The notes: generated from the letters alone by a model not told the origin. A stretch of DNA of 64,000 nucleotides from Sulfitobacter undariae (GCF_014196805.1 NZ_JACIEI010000010.1:47204-111203), one strand, 5' to 3'. Positions 27,033 to 36,250 are shown, counted from the stretch's first letter. Numbers and translations: made by a program.

Positions 27033-27263
27033 TTAGGGTGCGCTGTGGTAGATGCCTTCGGGCAAATTAAGCGCCGCAGCTAGGTCGCGTAGCTGGTTGG
27101 GAGACAGCGTAAGCTTGCTGATGCTGTCGGTCCGCGGGTCCCATTGCTCAATCGTGATGGTCTCTGCAAAGGCGTTTATAGTGACGTCTTCTTGCAAAGG
27201 CGTAGCACCCTCGTCAACGAGGGTGATCACAGAGGCGTCAAATTCGTGTTCAATTGTAAACAT
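27033..27263 (-). CDS. Small hypothetical protein upstream of the aminotransferase
   Basis: 76 residues, acidic, with alternating hydrophobic strands (IEHEFDASVITLVDEG, EDVTINAFAETITIEQWD) and a C-terminal helix (PNQLRDLAAALNLPEG). I do not recognise the family. The even amino-acid composition, AGG site upstream, and 24-base spacing to the aminotransferase on the same strand support a real gene in an operon. Confidence 0.55.
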   Translation of the reverse strand: MFTIEHEFDASVITLVDEGATPLQEDVTINAFAETITIEQWDPRTDSISKLTLSPNQLRDLAAALNLPEGIYHSAP

Positions 27264-27436
27264 ACGCGCATAATTAACCTTTCGGCGGCCACGTGCAAGC
27301 GGCGCGGCCGTGTATGCCCCAAGTCAGATCACTACGCAGAGGGGGCTTGCCTCATGATGATGCTGGTCCCTTGGCGATATCGTGCTAAACTAGGGGCGAT
27401 TAGGGGGTATACACCCTATGAGCAGATAAGGATTTC

Positions 27437-28153
27437 GTGTTGATAGTCATGCGCGCATTTGTGGTTCTAGGATTCGTTGCGGCGCTTGCCGCTTGTGAGC
27501 CTGTGCCGAACAGCCCTGTTGCCACAACGCCCACGGCAGCGGCACCCGCATCACAACCCAGCAGCCGCGCAATGGCGCGCAGCTTTGTGCAGGTGGTCAA
27601 AACCCTAGAGCCTGTGGCCGAACGAGAGTGCCGCAACCGCACCAAGAACACCAATTGCGATTTTAACATCGTGGTAGATGACCGCCTCGATCAGCCGGCA
27701 AACGCTTATCAAACGCTGGACCGTGATGGGCGTCCGGTGATTGCCTTTACGCTGGCGCTGATCGCGGATGCCCGCAACGAGGACGAGCTGGCCTTTGTCC
27801 TTGGTCATGAAGCCGCGCACCACATCTCAGGGCATATCGCCCGCCAGCAGCAAAACGCTGTGGCAGGGGCGGTGATCTTTGCGGGGCTTGCGACGCTCAG
27901 CGGGGGCGATGCGGGTACGATCCGTTCGGCGCAGGAATTGGGCGCGCAAGTGGGCGCGCGCAGTTACTCCAAGAATTTTGAGCTAGAAGCGGATGCATTA
28001 GGCACAATCATCACAAAGCGGGCAGGCTATGATCCGCTGCGCGGGGCGGCGTTCTTTACGCGAATCCCTGATCCGGGTGATAAATTTCTGGGCACCCATC
28101 CGCCCAATGCCTCGCGTTTGGACACCGTGCGTCGGACCGTGGCGGGGATGTAA
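27437..28153 (+). CDS. M48-family zinc metallopeptidase, lipoprotein
   Basis: 238-residue exported protease. The N-terminus (VVLGFVAALAACEP) is a lipoprotein signal with lipobox LAAC. The zinc site HExxH is HEAAHHISGH (about residue 118) and the third ligand is in ELEADALGT. It resembles the LoiP/YcaL group of periplasmic M48 peptidases involved in outer-membrane quality control. The GTG at 27437 has AAGGA upstream; ATG at 27449 is an alternative that keeps the signal peptide intact. A near-palindrome AGGGGGTATACACCCT sits about 35 bases upstream of the start. Confidence 0.9.
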   Translation: MLIVMRAFVVLGFVAALAACEPVPNSPVATTPTAAAPASQPSSRAMARSFVQVVKTLEPVAERECRNRTKNTNCDFNIVVDDRLDQPANAYQTLDRDGRPVIAFTLALIADARNEDELAFVLGHEAAHHISGHIARQQQNAVAGAVIFAGLATLSGGDAGTIRSAQELGAQVGARSYSKNFELEADALGTIITKRAGYDPLRGAAFFTRIPDPGDKFLGTHPPNASRLDTVRRTVAGM

Positions 28154-28182
28154 CCCTGCCGCATACCCGTGACATAAAGAAA

Positions 28183-28530
28183 TTGGGCATTATCCTGACA
28201 GATAAAGGCAGCAAATATGCTGTGTCTGGTTGTCCTGTGAACAGTCGCGCCGGAATTGATGCCGCGATCAAAGCGTTGAAACGCGATAAAGCCTACGCAA
28301 AAGCCACCCATAATACATGGGGTGCGCTGCTGCCTGACGATGGACCGATCAAGGCGGATGACGGCGAAAGCGGTGCGGGTATGGTGATCTTGCGGATGCT
28401 AGAGCGCGAAGACCTAACGGGCCATCTGGTGGTAGTTACGCGCTGGTATGGCGGTAAACACCTGGGCGGAGACCGCTTTCGCCACGTGCAAACCTGCGTG
28501 CGCGCCTATCTGGACGCGCTCGCAGGGTAG
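28183..28530 (+). CDS. YigZ/IMPACT N-terminal domain (UPF0029) protein, short form
   Basis: 115 residues matching only the UPF0029 domain: DDGESGAGM and VVVTRWYGGKHLGGDRFRHV are its two hallmark motifs. The C-terminal DUF1949 domain of full YigZ (about 200 residues) is absent. Function in bacteria is unclear. No ATG is available at the N-terminus; TTG at 28183 is a guess and the frame stays open upstream, so the true start may be another rare codon. Follows the M48 gene by 29 bases. Confidence 0.75.
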   Translation: MGIILTDKGSKYAVSGCPVNSRAGIDAAIKALKRDKAYAKATHNTWGALLPDDGPIKADDGESGAGMVILRMLEREDLTGHLVVVTRWYGGKHLGGDRFRHVQTCVRAYLDALAG

Positions 28531-28534
28531 GGTG

Positions 28535-28891
28535 CTAGCGCGGTTTGTTGCTATCAATCCACCGCGACATCAATGTGCGATCCCGAAAACACTCAGGCGG
28601 AACAGCCGTGCGTTTCAACCGCGCAATCCGTTCAGCGAAACCCACCTGTTTGGAGGAGGGGTATTCGTTAAACGCCGAGGGTGCGGGTTTGTGGGCATCA
28701 ATCCATTTGGACAGCCGCGCACGGTCTTGAGTGATACCCTTGGGCAAGCGCGAATGGGTCTTTTCCGCCAAAGAGGTCGCATAATCGATTTGCTTTTGCG
28801 TCGCAGGTACGGGCGTTGGAAGCCCGAGTTCTTCCTGCACGGCAGGCTGCGCCGCGGTGAGAAGGTCGGGGAACGTGGTCTGGTATGACAT
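28535..28891 (-). CDS. Hypothetical protein with an internal duplication
   Basis: 118 residues built from two copies of one motif of about 40 residues. The first copy opens TQKQIDYATSLAEK and ends LSKWIDAHKP; the second opens SSKQVGFAERIARL and ends MSRWIDSNKP. Each has a basic helix, a short loop with Pro and Asp-Arg, and a terminal W-I-D-x-x-K-P. I cannot name the family; the repeat suggests a small nucleic-acid- or protein-binding module. GGGAG precedes the ATG. Convergent with the UPF0029 gene. Confidence 0.7.
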   Translation of the reverse strand: MSYQTTFPDLLTAAQPAVQEELGLPTPVPATQKQIDYATSLAEKTHSRLPKGITQDRARLSKWIDAHKPAPSAFNEYPSSKQVGFAERIARLKRTAVPPECFRDRTLMSRWIDSNKPR

Positions 28892-29156
28892 GGTACTCTC
28901 CCTGTGTTGCTTACAAGGATAATATAGAACGTATGGGGAACACTTTCAAGGGGGATGCTTGTGCGTTTCTGGAGTGGCGCTAAATATTGTATGCTATTCC
29001 ATTTGCGTTCCATATGTTGTGTTGGGTACTTGATTGTAGGCTTGACTTCGTTGGGGGTAAAAACTGAAGTATTCTACGGTTTTAGAGCAAATTTTATTCT
29101 AGAATTGAATCATAGCCTCAAAGCAACTGCCGGACTGTTGAAAAGGAATGTTTGAC

Positions 29157-29572
29157 ATGATCGCTTATGTCACCGTCGGGCCGACGACTTGGGTCTCGCT
29201 AAACAATTTTATTCCGCTTTCCTTCCAAGCCTTGGCTATGGACTGAAAGAAGGTGCTGAAGGTTTGAGTTATGCATTGCCCGTTGAAGAGGGGCAGTTTC
29301 CAGCCTTGCCAGATTTTTACGTTAAACCAACTTTTGATGGCCTTCCTGCTTCGGCTGGGAACGGGGCGATGATCGCATTTCAGGCGCGTAACCAAAGGCA
29401 AGTTCGAGCGTTGCATTCCGCAGCTCTCGCGGCAGGCGGCTTGGACGAAGGGGCGCCTGACTTTCGCGCGTCATACGGGCCGCATTTTTATGTCGGTTAC
29501 CTTCGCGATCCACAAGGCAACAAAATTGCATTATTTTCCAGCGACCCGACTGAGTTAAAACGAGGTGATTAG
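29157..29572 (+). pseudogene. VOC (glyoxalase-fold) family gene broken by a one-base deletion
   Basis: The ATG at 29157 (AAGGAA upstream) encodes MIAYVTVG and then runs out of frame at 29178-29182. A second frame from about 29183 encodes DDLGLAKQFYSAFLPSLGY and continues to 29572 with ASYGPHFYVGYLRDPQGNKI, a typical VOC C-terminus. Adding one G to the GGGCC at 29178-29182 would join them as VTVGADDLGLAKQFYS, the standard VOC opening. The gene is therefore either a recent pseudogene or hit by a base error in a G-run. An internal TTG at 29189 could only make a protein lacking its first beta strand. Confidence 0.75.
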
Positions 29573-29633
29573 CGCGGCCTACTGCTGCCACTTTACTGTC
29601 GGTGTGAATGGGCGTTCAGGCGAGGTATCCTGA

Positions 29634-31004
29634 TCAAACAACCCGACCCCACAAATCATACTCGCCTGCTTCCTCAACCTCTACCGTGACGATATCTCCC
29701 ACGGTCAAGTTCTCGAAACCCTCGTCAATAAACAAGTTCCCGTCGATTTCGGGGGCGTCTGCCTTGGTACGGCAGGTGGCGGCGTCTTCATCAATCTCAT
29801 CAATGATCACATCCATGCGTTTGCCCACTTTGGCTTCCAGCTTGGCTTCGGAAATTGCCTGTGCCTTCTCCATAAAGCGGTTCCAGCGGTCTTGCTTGAC
29901 TTCATCCGCCACATGGTCGGGCAAGGCGTTAGAGCGTGCGCCCTCGACGTTTTCGTACTGAAAACATCCGACACGGTCCAGTTGCGCCTCGTCCAACCAG
30001 TCCAGCAGGGTTTGGAACTCGGCTTCTGTTTCGCCCGGATAACCGACGATGAAGGTCGAGCGCAGGGTGATGTCGGGGCAGGTGTCGCGCCATGCGGCGA
30101 TTTCATCCAGCGTGCGTGATGCAGCGGCAGGGCGGGCCATGCGTTTGAGCACATCAGGGTGTGCGTGTTGGAACGGAATATCCAGATAGGGCAGGACCAG
30201 CCCGTCGGCCATCAGCGGGATTAACTGGCGCACATGCGGATAGGGATAAACGTAATGCAGGCGCACCCACGCGCCAAGTGACCCCAGATCACGGGCCAGA
30301 TCGGTGATATGCGCACGGTGGCCGCGATCTTCGGCGTGTTTGATATCAACGCCATAAGCAGAGGTATCTTGCGAGATGACCAGCAGTTCCTTTACGCCGT
30401 TATCGACCAGCTTTTCCGCTTCGCGCATAATGGCATGGGCAGGGCGCGATTGCAGGCGGCCGCGCATGTCGGGAATAATGCAGAATTTACACTTGTGGTT
30501 ACAACCTTCCGAGATTTTCAGATAGCTGTAGTGGCGTGGGGTCAGTGACACGCCAGAGGCGGGCAGCAGATCAATAAACGGATCAGGAGAGGGCGGCACA
30601 GCAAGGTGCACCGCGTCCAGCACTTGTTCGTATTGGTGCGGGCCTGTCACGGCAAGGATTTTGGGGTGGTGTTCGCGGATGTAGTCAGGCTCGGCGCCCA
30701 AACATCCTGTCACAATCACACGTCCATTTTCGTTCAACGCTTCGCCAATGGCATCAAGGCTTTCTGCTTTGGCGCTATCAAGGAACCCGCAGGTGTTCAC
30801 AATCACCGCATCTGCACCCGAATAATCAGGGGAAATCGCATAGCCTTCGGCCCGCAGGCGGGTCAGGATGCGTTCACTGTCCACCAGCGCTTTGGGACAG
30901 CCAAGGCTGACCATACCGATTGTTGGCTGGCCTGCGCGGGCTAGCTCTTGAATTTTGGCTTTGGGGGCCAGATCAGGGCGGAGATTTGGTGGGTTTGTGC
31001 TCAT
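29634..31004 (-). CDS. rimO: Ribosomal protein S12 methylthiotransferase RimO
   Basis: Radical SAM enzyme that methylthiolates Asp88 of ribosomal protein S12. 456 residues with the three expected domains: N-terminal UPF0004 domain with cluster cysteines in [21 protein letters not shown] and TGCLGAE; the radical-SAM motif [11 protein letters not shown]; and a C-terminal TRAM domain ending EYDLWGRVV. The ATG at 31004 (MSTNPP) is preferred to one six residues upstream because the latter adds only a non-conserved tail. Needs Fe-S clusters. Confidence 0.96.
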   Translation of the reverse strand: MSTNPPNLRPDLAPKAKIQELARAGQPTIGMVSLGCPKALVDSERILTRLRAEGYAISPDYSGADAVIVNTCGFLDSAKAESLDAIGEALNENGRVIVTGCLGAEPDYIREHHPKILAVTGPHQYEQVLDAVHLAVPPSPDPFIDLLPASGVSLTPRHYSYLKISEGCNHKCKFCIIPDMRGRLQSRPAHAIMREAEKLVDNGVKELLVISQDTSAYGVDIKHAEDRGHRAHITDLARDLGSLGAWVRLHYVYPYPHVRQLIPLMADGLVLPYLDIPFQHAHPDVLKRMARPAAASRTLDEIAAWRDTCPDITLRSTFIVGYPGETEAEFQTLLDWLDEAQLDRVGCFQYENVEGARSNALPDHVADEVKQDRWNRFMEKAQAISEAKLEAKVGKRMDVIIDEIDEDAATCRTKADAPEIDGNLFIDEGFENLTVGDIVTVEVEEAGEYDLWGRVV

Positions 31005-31043
31005 GCAATGCCTATACGCCAACGCGCAGGCGTGAGCAATTGG

Positions 31044-31511
31044 TCACACACGCGTAAGCGGCAGACCCGCAGCCAGCCAACCGCCCCCCGCACCAGAGCC
31101 GAGCATCCCTTCGGGAACGTCGATGATATGGGTGAAACCCGACTGTTCCAATCGTTTGGCCAGCCCGCGTGATCGCACGCCGCGGGCGCAAATCAGGGCG
31201 ATGGGGGCGGATTTATCAGGGACATGTGTCAGGAGTATTGTGATGAAGTCCGGTCTGCGCATGTCCAGCGGTATCGCGCCTTGGCCGATGCCTGTCTGTG
31301 CCCATTCATCCGGGCGGCGAATGTCGATCAGGATGATCTTGCCTTGCAGTGTAGCGGCATAGGCGTCTTGTACGCTCAGCGCGGTACCGGTGATGCCGCT
31401 GCCCAGATTGAACCAACGCGCCGCAACAACGCCGCCCAGCCCCAATGCGCCCAGCAAAATCCCCCGCCGCGCATAGGCACGGCGAGGGGGACGTGGGTTT
31501 GATTTACTCAA
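31044..31511 (-). CDS. Membrane-anchored rhodanese-domain protein
   Basis: 155 residues: a basic N-terminus and membrane segment (about residues 18-35, GILLGALGLGGVVAARWF), then one rhodanese domain with the active-site Cys in ICARGVRSRGLAKRL. Likely a periplasm-facing sulfurtransferase or persulfide carrier. No ATG lies near the N-terminus; the TTG at 31511 overlaps the YHS gene by eight bases and is the only start that keeps the anchor. Co-transcribed with the YHS gene. Confidence 0.8.
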   Translation of the reverse strand: MSKSNPRPPRRAYARRGILLGALGLGGVVAARWFNLGSGITGTALSVQDAYAATLQGKIILIDIRRPDEWAQTGIGQGAIPLDMRRPDFITILLTHVPDKSAPIALICARGVRSRGLAKRLEQSGFTHIIDVPEGMLGSGAGGGWLAAGLPLTRV

Positions 31512-32028
31512 GAGGTGCCGCAGAGGACCACTGTGGAATGGTCGCTTCTGACGCGGGTTTTGGATCTAAATCGCCCCAGTTGGCGGTGGAGAGTTCAAGA
31601 TTTCCCGGAATGTCTTCCTCCCAGAAGCCGACGACGTTTTTGGTAATGTTGAGGTACAGCTTACCATCCAGAATACGCCACAGGGTCGGGTTGCCGGGAA
31701 CCTTACCGCCTTTGGCGACACCGTAAGCGCAGTGGCCGTCATATTGGGGAGCATATTTTGCGGGATCGGCTGTGAACAGATCGCGGTTGGCCTCGGAGGA
31801 GAATGCGAAGGTGGAGCCGTTATAGTCGGCGGTGATGGATTTATTACCTTGGGTCGGGGCAGGTTGCGCTTCACCCACTGGGTTTTGATCAAGAGAGAAG
31901 TAAGAAACCACATCATAGCCTGACACAGCAAAGCCGGTTTCGTCGATGTATTGTTCGCCTGCGAAAGCGGCGCTGGTAAAGCTGAGAGCCGTTGCGGCAG
32001 CGGCAAGTGTGAGGGTGAAACGGTTCAT
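31504..32028 (-). CDS. Exported YHS-domain protein
   Basis: 174-residue protein with a clear Sec signal peptide (MNRFTLTLAAAATALSFTSAAFA). The YHS-like core has VSGYDVVSYF, FAFSSEANRDLFTADPAKYAPQ and DGHCAYGVAKG. Periplasmic YHS proteins of this type are small and of unknown function, often with metal links. The start at 32028 is chosen for the signal peptide; the open frame to 32097 adds nothing recognisable. Overlaps the rhodanese gene. Confidence 0.88.
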   Translation of the reverse strand: MNRFTLTLAAAATALSFTSAAFAGEQYIDETGFAVSGYDVVSYFSLDQNPVGEAQPAPTQGNKSITADYNGSTFAFSSEANRDLFTADPAKYAPQYDGHCAYGVAKGGKVPGNPTLWRILDGKLYLNITKNVVGFWEEDIPGNLELSTANWGDLDPKPASEATIPQWSSAAPLE

Positions 32029-32117
32029 TATAGTCTCCTGATTGGGGCGCTGTTGGCCAGCTATCGTGAAACTATGCCGCAGTGGTGGCGATTGCATCTC
32101 GCAACTGCGTGAACTCG

Positions 32118-32136
32118 CGGGGCCGTTACAGCCCCG
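32118..32136 (-). terminator. Weak hairpin after the SseB-like gene
   Basis: CGGGGC (32118-32123) pairs with GCCCCG (32131-32136) around a 7-base loop, 17 bases past the stop of the SseB-like gene and about 90 bases upstream of the YHS gene. No U-run follows, so termination is uncertain. Confidence 0.35.
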
Positions 32137-32152
32137 TGAATAATAGGTGTGA

Positions 32153-32938
32153 TTATTTCAGAATAGGGGGCGCGTCGGGGTCGCTTCCGGGCATACGGGG
32201 GGTATTTTGTAACGTTTCCATCTGTGGCAGGTCAAAACGCAGCCCTATGCGCATCAGCTTTGTTACAGTTGGATCACTGTGATTAAAGAATCCCACATCC
32301 ATCGCGCCTGCCTCAATCCCTGAGAAGGTCAGCGCCTCGGAAGCGGCCCGCACCAGCGCATCTTGGGCGCGCGGGATTGAGTCGATGAAGGCCAGCAAAT
32401 GCCCACGTCCGCCGCCAGAATACTCTACACCCACCAGCCATGCATTTGCGGCCATGCCTGTGGCGGTGGCCAGCTTGGCGTCAATGGCTTCAATCAGCGA
32501 CTCGGGCAAACCTTTGGGGGGCAGGACCGATTCAATCTTGGCTTCTACCTGTGCGGCCTCATGGGTCAGCGTTTCACGCAGCCACGCCACGGCAGTATCG
32601 GGGAGCAGGATCGCCGACGGGGCGACATCCATGTTGAGCGCGATGCCGAGGTTTTGCCCTTCTAACATCGCGGCAACATTGCGGCCCGACAAGGCCACGT
32701 AGGACGCTGCATCCCCTGCGTATCCCGCAAGGCGCTGGGCGCGGTCAAAGGCCAACAGATATTGTGCGCCTTCAGCCTCCAGAACTTTAGGGTTGATTTG
32801 ATCATCAACAGGTTCTGCTTCTAGCAGTAAATAGAGCTCGGCATCGGCCATCCGTTCATAAAACCGCAGGCGGGCGGTGTCGTTTTCAGGGGCAGCCATC
32901 ATGGCGGCGTGGGCTGTGTCCAGTGTGGTTTCGTCCAT
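32153..32938 (-). CDS. SseB-family protein
   Basis: 261-residue soluble protein. The N-terminal half (RFYERMADAELYLLLEAEP, then YLLAFDRAQRLAGYAG, and residues about 75-115) fits the SseB N-terminal domain, and the rest matches the SseB C-terminal region, including LLAFIDSIPRAQDALVRAASE. SseB-like proteins have no settled activity. Its ATG directly follows the stop of the UDG gene, so the two are coupled. Family call by pattern only. Confidence 0.65.
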   Translation of the reverse strand: MDETTLDTAHAAMMAAPENDTARLRFYERMADAELYLLLEAEPVDDQINPKVLEAEGAQYLLAFDRAQRLAGYAGDAASYVALSGRNVAAMLEGQNLGIALNMDVAPSAILLPDTAVAWLRETLTHEAAQVEAKIESVLPPKGLPESLIEAIDAKLATATGMAANAWLVGVEYSGGGRGHLLAFIDSIPRAQDALVRAASEALTFSGIEAGAMDVGFFNHSDPTVTKLMRIGLRFDLPQMETLQNTPRMPGSDPDAPPILK

Positions 32939-33520
32939 TTACATCACCTCGGCAACGGCAGTTTGAAGGCGAGGGATGACCTCGGCCTCGAACCACGGGT
33001 TTTTCTTGAGCCAACCCGTATTGCGCCAAGACGGGTGTGGCAAGGCAAAGACGCCTTTGGGATGGTCATGCCAATCGCTTACGGCCTGAGCAACGGTTGT
33101 GAAATTGGGCAGATGATAACGCATCGCATGGCCGCCGATCAGAAGGGTCAGTCGAATGTCAGGTAACATGGCCAAAGCCTGCGCACGCCATGTTTTGGCA
33201 CAGATCGGCGGCGGTGGCAGATCGCTGCCTTTGGCATTATATCCGGGAAAGCAAAAAGCCATCGGCACAATCGCGACGCGGGTGCGGTCATAGAATGCAA
33301 GCTCATCCAAACCCAGCCAGCCGCGCAGTCGGTCCCCTGAAGGGTCTTTGAAGGGAATGTTGGTTTTGTGAACCCGCATGCCAGGTGCCTGTCCTGCAAT
33401 TAATATCCGTGCCTCGGGTTGGAACCAGACAATGGGATTTGGCTGATGTGCCGTCGCAGTTGCGGTGAAGCGTTGGGCGCAAAGCGTGCAACTGCGCAAA
33501 TCAGGGCGAATATCTGTCAT
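32939..33520 (-). CDS. Uracil-DNA glycosylase family protein
   Basis: 193 residues of the UDG superfamily. SCTLCAQRF and the region after it give a Cys-x2-Cys; GQAPGMRVHKTNIPF is the uracil-activation motif 1 region, with FKDPSGDRLRGWLGL following as in the single-domain YpsA-neighbour/UDG-like group; PHPSWRN is motif 3. It probably acts on damaged or mismatched bases, but catalytic residues differ between UDG families, so activity is not certain. Confidence 0.82.
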   Translation of the reverse strand: MTDIRPDLRSCTLCAQRFTATATAHQPNPIVWFQPEARILIAGQAPGMRVHKTNIPFKDPSGDRLRGWLGLDELAFYDRTRVAIVPMAFCFPGYNAKGSDLPPPPICAKTWRAQALAMLPDIRLTLLIGGHAMRYHLPNFTTVAQAVSDWHDHPKGVFALPHPSWRNTGWLKKNPWFEAEVIPRLQTAVAEVM

Positions 33521-33637
33521 CGGGATAGTTTAGGTGCACGAGCGGGTGATCAAAAGTGTAATTTACCCAGTCCTAGCAGACAGGAAAATTGGGACGTCTT
33601 TGAAATCGATGACAAGTTTTATTGTCTTATAACTACA

Positions 33638-33667
33638 TTGTACATTTGTTTCCTATTCGGACATAAT
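33638..33667 (+). promoter_or_regulatory. Candidate promoter of the kpsT-kpsE pair
   Basis: TTGTAC (33638-33643) and CATAAT (33662-33667) are 18 bases apart in an AT-rich 236-base intergenic region, about 90 bases upstream of kpsT. The rest of this divergent region shows no other clear element. Confidence 0.45.
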
Positions 33668-33756
33668 GTGGTCAATATTGAAAGATATTAACAACCATAC
33701 CCTCCGCAAAGAGAGGTTTCATATCAACCCGCAAGTCGAACCGGAGCAGGCGCGCA

Positions 33757-34416
33757 ATGCTGGAATTTCGTAACGTATCCAAGTCGTTCTGGACAGGAAC
33801 GCAACATAAGGTCATTCTTGATCAGGTGTCGTTTCGTGTCGAGTTAGGGCATTCGTTGGGAATCCTTGCACCAAACGGCACGGGTAAAACCACTCTCATC
33901 AACATGATGGCGGGGCTGGAAAAGCCTGATGACGGCGAAATTGTTCGCGGGTGTAAGATTTCCTTCCCTCTTGGATTTATGGGTGGGGTTGTCAGTAAAG
34001 TATCCGCTATGGAAAACGCGCGCTATATTGCGCGGCTTTACGGATTGGACCCCGACTATGTAGAGAGCTTTTGCCGCTGGTTGTGCGGCTTGGGAGAGTA
34101 TTTTGACCAGCCGCTTGGCACTTATTCATCGGGGATGCGAGCGCGGTTTTCGTTTTCGCTGATGTTGGCGCTGGATTTCGATATGTACCTGATTGATGAA
34201 GGCATGCCGTCCACAACCGATGTAGAATTTAACCGAAAAGCAGGAGAAATCCTGCAAGAACGCCTGCGTACCACGACCATTGTGATCGTGTCGCATCAGG
34301 CGGAAACGCTAGAAAAATTCGCGCGTAGTGCCGCAGTTCTTATGAACGGGCAACTCAACGTATTTGACAGCTTGGAAGAAGCGAAACAGTTGTATGATTA
34401 CCAAACCCAAGGCTAG
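33757..34416 (+). CDS. kpsT: Capsule polysaccharide-type ABC exporter ATP-binding protein
   Basis: 219-residue ABC ATPase of the KpsT/ABC-2 polysaccharide class. Walker A is APNGTGKTTLINMM, signature is YSSGMRARFSF, Walker B is DMYLIDEGM with the D-E pair, and the switch His is in IVSHQAE. The atypical Walker B ending and short length are those of KpsT/Wzt-like proteins. It would power export of a surface polysaccharide together with a KpsM-type permease, which is not encoded nearby. Overlaps the kpsE-like gene by 23 bases. Confidence 0.9.
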   Translation: MLEFRNVSKSFWTGTQHKVILDQVSFRVELGHSLGILAPNGTGKTTLINMMAGLEKPDDGEIVRGCKISFPLGFMGGVVSKVSAMENARYIARLYGLDPDYVESFCRWLCGLGEYFDQPLGTYSSGMRARFSFSLMLALDFDMYLIDEGMPSTTDVEFNRKAGEILQERLRTTTIVIVSHQAETLEKFARSAAVLMNGQLNVFDSLEEAKQLYDYQTQG

Positions 34417-36175
34417 AAAATTCCGCGTGAAGCGTAGCCCTGCCACTCCCGCAGACGAGGTGTCTCCGTCAGTTGAGGCCGCAAAAGCCGCGACGCCGGA
34501 AGCGCCACCTCAGGCGCCTGCGCCCGAAGCAAAGCGACCTGTACAAGCGCCGCAAACGTCACAGGCGCCGCAACAAGCACCGCAGCAAAAAGCGGCAGCC
34601 AAGCCCGCTCCGGCAGCGAAGCCCACGCCGGAAGCGCCTGTCGCTCCGGCTGCGAAGGCTGGTGACGTTTCGTCCGCCGCCCAAGTGACCGGCGAGCAAG
34701 ATATGGATGCGATCCGTAAAGAAGGTCTGACCGGACGTCAGTTGCGCATGGCGCGGCGGGTTGCGCAAAAGCACAACCTACCAGCAACCTCCGACTTTGA
34801 TGCTGTGCGGTTGTTGCGTGCGAAAGGAATTGATCCGTTCCAGCGGTCCAACATGTTGGAGCTTGTTGTGCCACAAGCAGGGGGGGCGCAACACGAAGGC
34901 GGCCCGGGCAACGCATTGGCAGCATTGGCAGCACAGGAAGGTGGCGCAGGCTCGGGCAAAATACAACTGCCGCAAACGCTGGCCGCTGGCCGTGCCACAT
35001 TGCCTTCGACCGAGGTGAGCCCGATGGAGCGCCGTACGCGCGAAATCTCGGATATTCAGCTAGACATTACACGCCGTCGTCGGAAAAAGATGGGCTTGCT
35101 CATTGTGCGCTTGGCGTTCTTTGTCCTGATCCCTACATTTTTTGCGGGCTACTATTTCTACAAAATGGCAACGCCGATGTATGCCACAGATAGCCAGTTT
35201 CTGATCATTCAGAACGAAGGTGGCGGCGGATCCAGCCCGTTTGCCAGTATGTTGCCAACGCAATTTGCCAACTCTGCGGACAGTATTGCAACGCAGGCTT
35301 ATCTACAGTCCAAAGATGCTATGTTGCGGCTGGATGAAGATGCCGGTTTTAAGCAACATTTTGCCGAGGGTGACATTGACGCTATCCAGCGTTTGAATTC
35401 CGATCCGACCAACGAAGAAGCCTATAAGCTATACAAGAAAAACATCAAAATCGGATATGATCCTACCGAAGGTGTGATCCGTATGGAAGTGATTGCCGCT
35501 GATCCAAATGTGGCAACCCGCTTCTCTGAAAAGTTGTTGAGCTATGCGGAAGAGCGCGTGAATAACCTAAGTCAGGCAAAACGCGAAGACGGGATGCGCG
35601 ATGCGCAGATCGGATACGACAAAGCTGTAGAATCGCGCCGCGAGGCGCAACAAAGGCTGATCGAGCTTCAGGTTGCTGATGGAGTTGATCCAGAGGCTGT
35701 GATTGCCGCGATCCGTGCACAGATTACCAATTATGAAACTTTGTTGATTGAAAAGCAGCTTGAGCTTGCTGCATTGATGGATAACGCACGCCCCAACAGC
35801 GCCAAGGTAGACGGTGCTCAAGGTGATGTGCGTCGTTTGCAGAATGCGCTGGCGCAGTTAAATGACCGGATGAACAACGCAACGGAAGGGCATAACTCAC
35901 TTGCCAAGCAGGCGGTCACGCTTCAGTTGGCGCAGGCTGATCTGGTGAATGCAGATACCAACCTGCAACTGGCCCAAACCGGTTTGGAACAGGCGCGGAC
36001 CAACGCAGGCCGTCAGGTACGTTATCTCACGGTTGCGGTACGGCCTGTTCCAAGTGAAGAGCCAAGCTATCCGCGCAAGTTTGAGAATACGATCCTCGCG
36101 TTCCTGATTTTTTCGGGTATCTATTTGATGATGTCGCTGACGGCTTCCATTCTAAGAGAGCAGGTTACCTCGTAA
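34394..36175 (+). CDS. kpsE: KpsE-like polysaccharide export inner-membrane protein
   Basis: 593-residue membrane-periplasmic adaptor of the PCP-3 group. An Ala/Pro/Gln-rich low-complexity cytoplasmic region (about residues 15-105) is followed by a second cytoplasmic part with the RQLRMARRVAQKH helix, membrane helix 1 (about 232-255), a long periplasmic domain with coiled-coil (about 390-545), and a C-terminal helix (about 562-585). The usual KpsE is about 380-450 residues, so the N-terminal 230-residue extension is notable. Start ATG lies inside kpsT. Confidence 0.85.
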   Translation: MITKPKARKFRVKRSPATPADEVSPSVEAAKAATPEAPPQAPAPEAKRPVQAPQTSQAPQQAPQQKAAAKPAPAAKPTPEAPVAPAAKAGDVSSAAQVTGEQDMDAIRKEGLTGRQLRMARRVAQKHNLPATSDFDAVRLLRAKGIDPFQRSNMLELVVPQAGGAQHEGGPGNALAALAAQEGGAGSGKIQLPQTLAAGRATLPSTEVSPMERRTREISDIQLDITRRRRKKMGLLIVRLAFFVLIPTFFAGYYFYKMATPMYATDSQFLIIQNEGGGGSSPFASMLPTQFANSADSIATQAYLQSKDAMLRLDEDAGFKQHFAEGDIDAIQRLNSDPTNEEAYKLYKKNIKIGYDPTEGVIRMEVIAADPNVATRFSEKLLSYAEERVNNLSQAKREDGMRDAQIGYDKAVESRREAQQRLIELQVADGVDPEAVIAAIRAQITNYETLLIEKQLELAALMDNARPNSAKVDGAQGDVRRLQNALAQLNDRMNNATEGHNSLAKQAVTLQLAQADLVNADTNLQLAQTGLEQARTNAGRQVRYLTVAVRPVPSEEPSYPRKFENTILAFLIFSGIYLMMSLTASILREQVTS

Positions 36176-36198
36176 CGCAAACGTAGCTGCTACAATTC

Positions 36199-36232
36199 AA
36201 AACGCCCGCCGGATTTCTCCGGCGGGCGTTTT
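36199..36232. terminator. Bidirectional Rho-independent terminator
   Basis: A perfect 15-bp stem (36199-36213 with 36218-36232) around a TTTC loop has an A-run on one side and a T-run on the other: core CGCCCGCCGGA. It can stop the kpsE transcript on the plus strand and the opgH transcript on the minus strand. Confidence 0.93.
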
Positions 36233-36250
36233 GTGTTCAGACAATGCCGA

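Noticed and set aside
27409..27424. Near-palindrome AGGGGGTATACACCCT upstream of the M48 gene as an operator
   Set aside because: It has one mismatch in eight pairs and no second copy was noticed, so it was not listed as a feature.
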